Shown piece after piece: positions 62,287 to 64,000 of a DNA stretch of 64,000 nt (position 1 is its first letter; the number at the start of each line of letters is the position of its first letter). The DNA comes from an uncultured Alsobacter sp. (GTDB taxonomy: Bacteria; Pseudomonadota; Alphaproteobacteria; Rhizobiales; Beijerinckiaceae), in contig NZ_CAMFHB010000033.1 of assembly GCF_945952055.1 (NCBI RefSeq), positions 1-64,000 on the forward strand. Reading direction: 5' to 3'. The translations under genes and the position numbers were made by a program. The notes beneath the pieces are model-generated. The model was given only the letters and a program-made list of their open reading frames with translations, made no database searches and had not been told where the DNA came from.

Positions 62287-62562
62287 ATGACAGAACCCTA
62301 TCGGCCAAGGGTGAAATACGTGATTGGGCCTGACGGCAGCCCGTTGACCATCGCGGACCTCCCGCCCGCCAACACGCGGCGTTGGGTCATCCGCCGAAAG
62401 GCCGAAGTGGTCGCCGCGGTGCGCGGCGGTCTCCTCAGCCTCGAGGAAGCCTGCAACCGCTACACGTTGACGGTCGAGGAGTTCCTCTCCTGGCAGGCGT
62501 CGATCGACCAGCACGGTCTCGCCGGTCTGCGCACCACGCGGATCCAGCAGTACCGCCACTGA
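62287..62562 (+). CDS. sciP: CtrA-inhibitor SciP (DUF1153)
   Basis: The 91-residue protein is the alphaproteobacterial cell-cycle factor SciP. It binds CtrA and keeps it from activating transcription outside the right cell-cycle stage. The conserved opening RPRVKYVIGPDGSPLTIADL, the IRRKAEVVAAVRGGLLSLEEAC helix-turn-helix and the LTVEEFLSWQASIDQHG helix all match the family. It sits between flgD and fliF with its own CtrA-type box upstream and a strong terminator downstream. The ATG is clear although the ribosome site is weak. Confidence 0.93.
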   Translation: MTEPYRPRVKYVIGPDGSPLTIADLPPANTRRWVIRRKAEVVAAVRGGLLSLEEACNRYTLTVEEFLSWQASIDQHGLAGLRTTRIQQYRH

Positions 62563-62594
62563 GCGAACTGAACCGAAGTTTTCTACTCTTCGTT

Positions 62595-62632
62595 GAGAAA
62601 GGCGCCAAAACACTGGCGCCTTTTCTCGTTTT
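62595..62632 (+). terminator. Strong intrinsic terminator after sciP
   Basis: GAGAAAGGCGCCA (62595-62607) pairs with TGGCGCCTTTTCTC (62614-62627), with a single bulged base, across a six-base loop. It is followed by a GTTTTGG tract. The stable stem separates sciP transcription from fliF. Confidence 0.8.
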
Positions 62633-62653
62633 GGACCAAGGCCCTGCCGGATC

Positions 62654-62668
62654 TTAACGCTTCGTTCA
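62654..62668 (+). promoter_or_regulatory. CtrA-type box upstream of fliF
   Basis: TTAA-N7-TTCA, followed by C, lies about 70 bases before the fliF start. It differs by one base from TTAA-N7-TTAA. In Caulobacter fliF is among the early flagellar genes controlled directly by CtrA, so the position is meaningful. Confidence 0.6.
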
Positions 62669-62738
62669 CCCTGTACCGGGCAATTTTTGCCCAGCGCCCG
62701 CCCGCTTGGCGTGGCGTGTTACGGCATGGGGAACGGGC

Positions 62739-64000
62739 TTGCAGGGGCTCATCGATCTTCTGACGAAGCTGGGTCCGGGGCGCATCGCCTCCATGGGCGC
62801 GGTGACCCTTGCGCTCATCGGCTTCTTCGCCTTCGTCATGCTGCGCGTGTCGCAGCCGGCGATGGGCGTGCTCTACGCGGACCTCCCCGTCGAGGACACG
62901 TCGGCGGTCCTCAAGGAACTCGACACCCGCAACATCAAGTACGAGCTGCGTGACGACGGGCGCACGGTGCTGGTGCCCAAGGAGGGCATCCCCCGCCTGC
63001 GCATGGACCTCGCCAGCAAGGGCATGCCGTCGGGGGGCAGCGTCGGCTACGAGATCTTCGACAAAGGCGACTCGTTCTCCGCCACCAGCTTCGTGCAGGG
63101 CGTGAACGCGCTGCGCGCGCTCGAGGGAGAGCTCGCGCGCACCATCCGCTCGCTGGCCCGGGTGCAGTCGGCCCGCGTCCACCTCGTCATTCCCGAGCGG
63201 CGCCTGTTCGAGCGCGACCGCGAGCAGCCCCGCGCCTCGATCGTGCTCAAGGTCTCGAGCGAGCTGGACGCCGGCCAGGTGCGCGCCATTCGCCACCTCG
63301 TGGCCTCCGCCGTCGAGGGACTGAAGCCCGACCGCATCTCCATCGTCGACGAGCGCGGGCGCCTGCTGGCGGACGGCGCCCAGGCGGACGCCAATGCCGC
63401 GGTGGCGCTGGACGAGAAGCAGACGTCCTTCGAGCGGCGCCTGCGCCAGCAGGTGGAGGAGATCGTCGGCAGCGTCGTCGGTCAGGGCCGCACCCGCGTG
63501 CAGATCGCGGCCGAGCTCGACGTCAACCGCGTGCAGCAGACCTCCGAGAGCTTCGACCCCGAAAGCCGGGTCGTGCGCTCCACCCAGACCCGCAACGAGC
63601 AGAGCGCCAGCGCCGACGGCAATGGCCAGGTGACGGTGGGCAACGAACTGCCGGCGGCCCAGAACAACGCCGCCAACGGCGGCCAGCGCGAGAACACCAA
63701 CAAGTCCGAGGAGGTCATCAACTACGAGATCTCCAAGACCACCCGCACCGAGGTGCTGGAGGGTGGCCGGGTCAAGAAACTCTCCGTCGCGGTGCTGGTC
63801 GACGGCATCTATGCCCGCAGCGCCAACGGCGAGGTGAGCTACCAGCCGCGCCCGCAGGAGGAGATCGATCGCATCGCCGCCCTGGTGCGCTCGGCCATCG
63901 GCTTCGACGGCAAGCGCGGCGACCAGGTGGAGGTCGTCAACCTGCGCTTCGCCGAGGGCCCGGCGCAGATCGACAACGCGGCGCCGCAGGGCCTGGTGGC
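62739..64000 (+). CDS. fliF: Flagellar MS-ring protein FliF (partial, cut by window end)
   Basis: About 420 codons are in view; the C-terminal third lies outside. A membrane span (about residues 23-41; GAVTLALIGFFAFVMLR) is followed by the YscJ/FliF ring domains: VLYADLPVEDTSAVLKELDTRNIKYE, GYEIFDKGDSFSATSFVQGVNALRALEGELARTIRSL and VHLVIPERRLFERDREQPRASIVLKV. A beta-collar region with NQSASADGNGQ-type low complexity precedes VINYEISKTTRTEV. FliF forms the inner-membrane ring of the flagellum. The start appears to be TTG at 62739; no ATG or GTG is in frame nearby. A CtrA-type box lies upstream. Confidence 0.9.
   Translation, partial: MQGLIDLLTKLGPGRIASMGAVTLALIGFFAFVMLRVSQPAMGVLYADLPVEDTSAVLKELDTRNIKYELRDDGRTVLVPKEGIPRLRMDLASKGMPSGGSVGYEIFDKGDSFSATSFVQGVNALRALEGELARTIRSLARVQSARVHLVIPERRLFERDREQPRASIVLKVSSELDAGQVRAIRHLVASAVEGLKPDRISIVDERGRLLADGAQADANAAVALDEKQTSFERRLRQQVEEIVGSVVGQGRTRVQIAAELDVNRVQQTSESFDPESRVVRSTQTRNEQSASADGNGQVTVGNELPAAQNNAANGGQRENTNKSEEVINYEISKTTRTEVLEGGRVKKLSVAVLVDGIYARSANGEVSYQPRPQEEIDRIAALVRSAIGFDGKRGDQVEVVNLRFAEGPAQIDNAAPQGLV

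Noticed and set aside
1-64000. CRISPR arrays or intact insertion sequences
   Set aside because: No evenly spaced direct repeats with unique spacers, and no transposase or integrase gene, were seen on either strand.

Overview
The window is a GC-rich chromosomal segment from an alphaproteobacterium, most likely a member of the Hyphomicrobiales. The evidence is the CtrA-inhibitor gene sciP beside flagellar genes, CtrA-type boxes upstream of sciP and fliF, and intergenic palindromic repeats of kinds common in that order. I cannot name the genus from sequence alone. There are no rRNA genes, CRISPR arrays or intact insertion sequences. One tRNA gene, tRNA-Met(CAU), is present.

Layout. 1-3.7 kb: an M24 peptidase, a cluster of inverted extragenic repeats, the divergent ohr/ohrR peroxide pair, two small genes and the remnant of a PIN toxin. 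3.7-17.7 kb: a catabolic block. Two amidohydrolases (one resembling 8-oxoguanine deaminase) and a questin-oxidase-like protein run leftward. A complete NitT/TauT-type ABC importer, a flavin monooxygenase, a LysR regulator, an FAD monooxygenase and an acyl-CoA synthetase run rightward. This looks like uptake and oxidative/hydrolytic breakdown of an unidentified, probably nitrogen-containing, compound. 17.8-27.9 kb: a GAF-GAF histidine kinase, a beta-hydroxyacid dehydrogenase, an ABC exporter pair, a TadG/VWA protein, thioredoxin 2 and a CPAC thiol oxidoreductase. 27.9-35.5 kb: a His-rich Zn/Cd-type P-type ATPase with a divergent MerR regulator, small exported proteins, a Crp/Fnr-like regulator, an ABC exporter and a universal stress protein.

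35.6-49.1 kb is the most unusual region. A leftward gene encodes a multidomain peptidoglycan hydrolase without a signal peptide. Divergent from it is a tightly packed rightward run: patatin phospholipase, membrane protein, a 1201-residue protein carrying both a subtilisin triad and a thermolysin-like HExxH...E site, a ComEC-like metallo-beta-lactamase protein, and a small PD-(D/E)XK nuclease-like protein. It is followed by a distinctly AT-richer, probably acquired gene for a 994-residue STAND ATPase with C-terminal TPRs and an N-terminal domain that resembles nuclease effector domains. I infer a conflict (defence or effector) locus that I do not recognise as a named system.

49.2-59.7 kb holds housekeeping and regulatory genes: an epoxide-hydrolase-like enzyme with a divergent LysR gene, a B12-binding AerR/CarH-like sensor, an HD hydrolase, tRNA-Met, 3-methyladenine glycosylase, an MBL hydrolase, a class III cyclase, a methyltransferase and mnmA. 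59.9-64 kb holds flagellar genes fliK, flgD and fliF (cut by the window end), with sciP between flgD and fliF. The two CtrA-type boxes suggest cell-cycle control of this segment.
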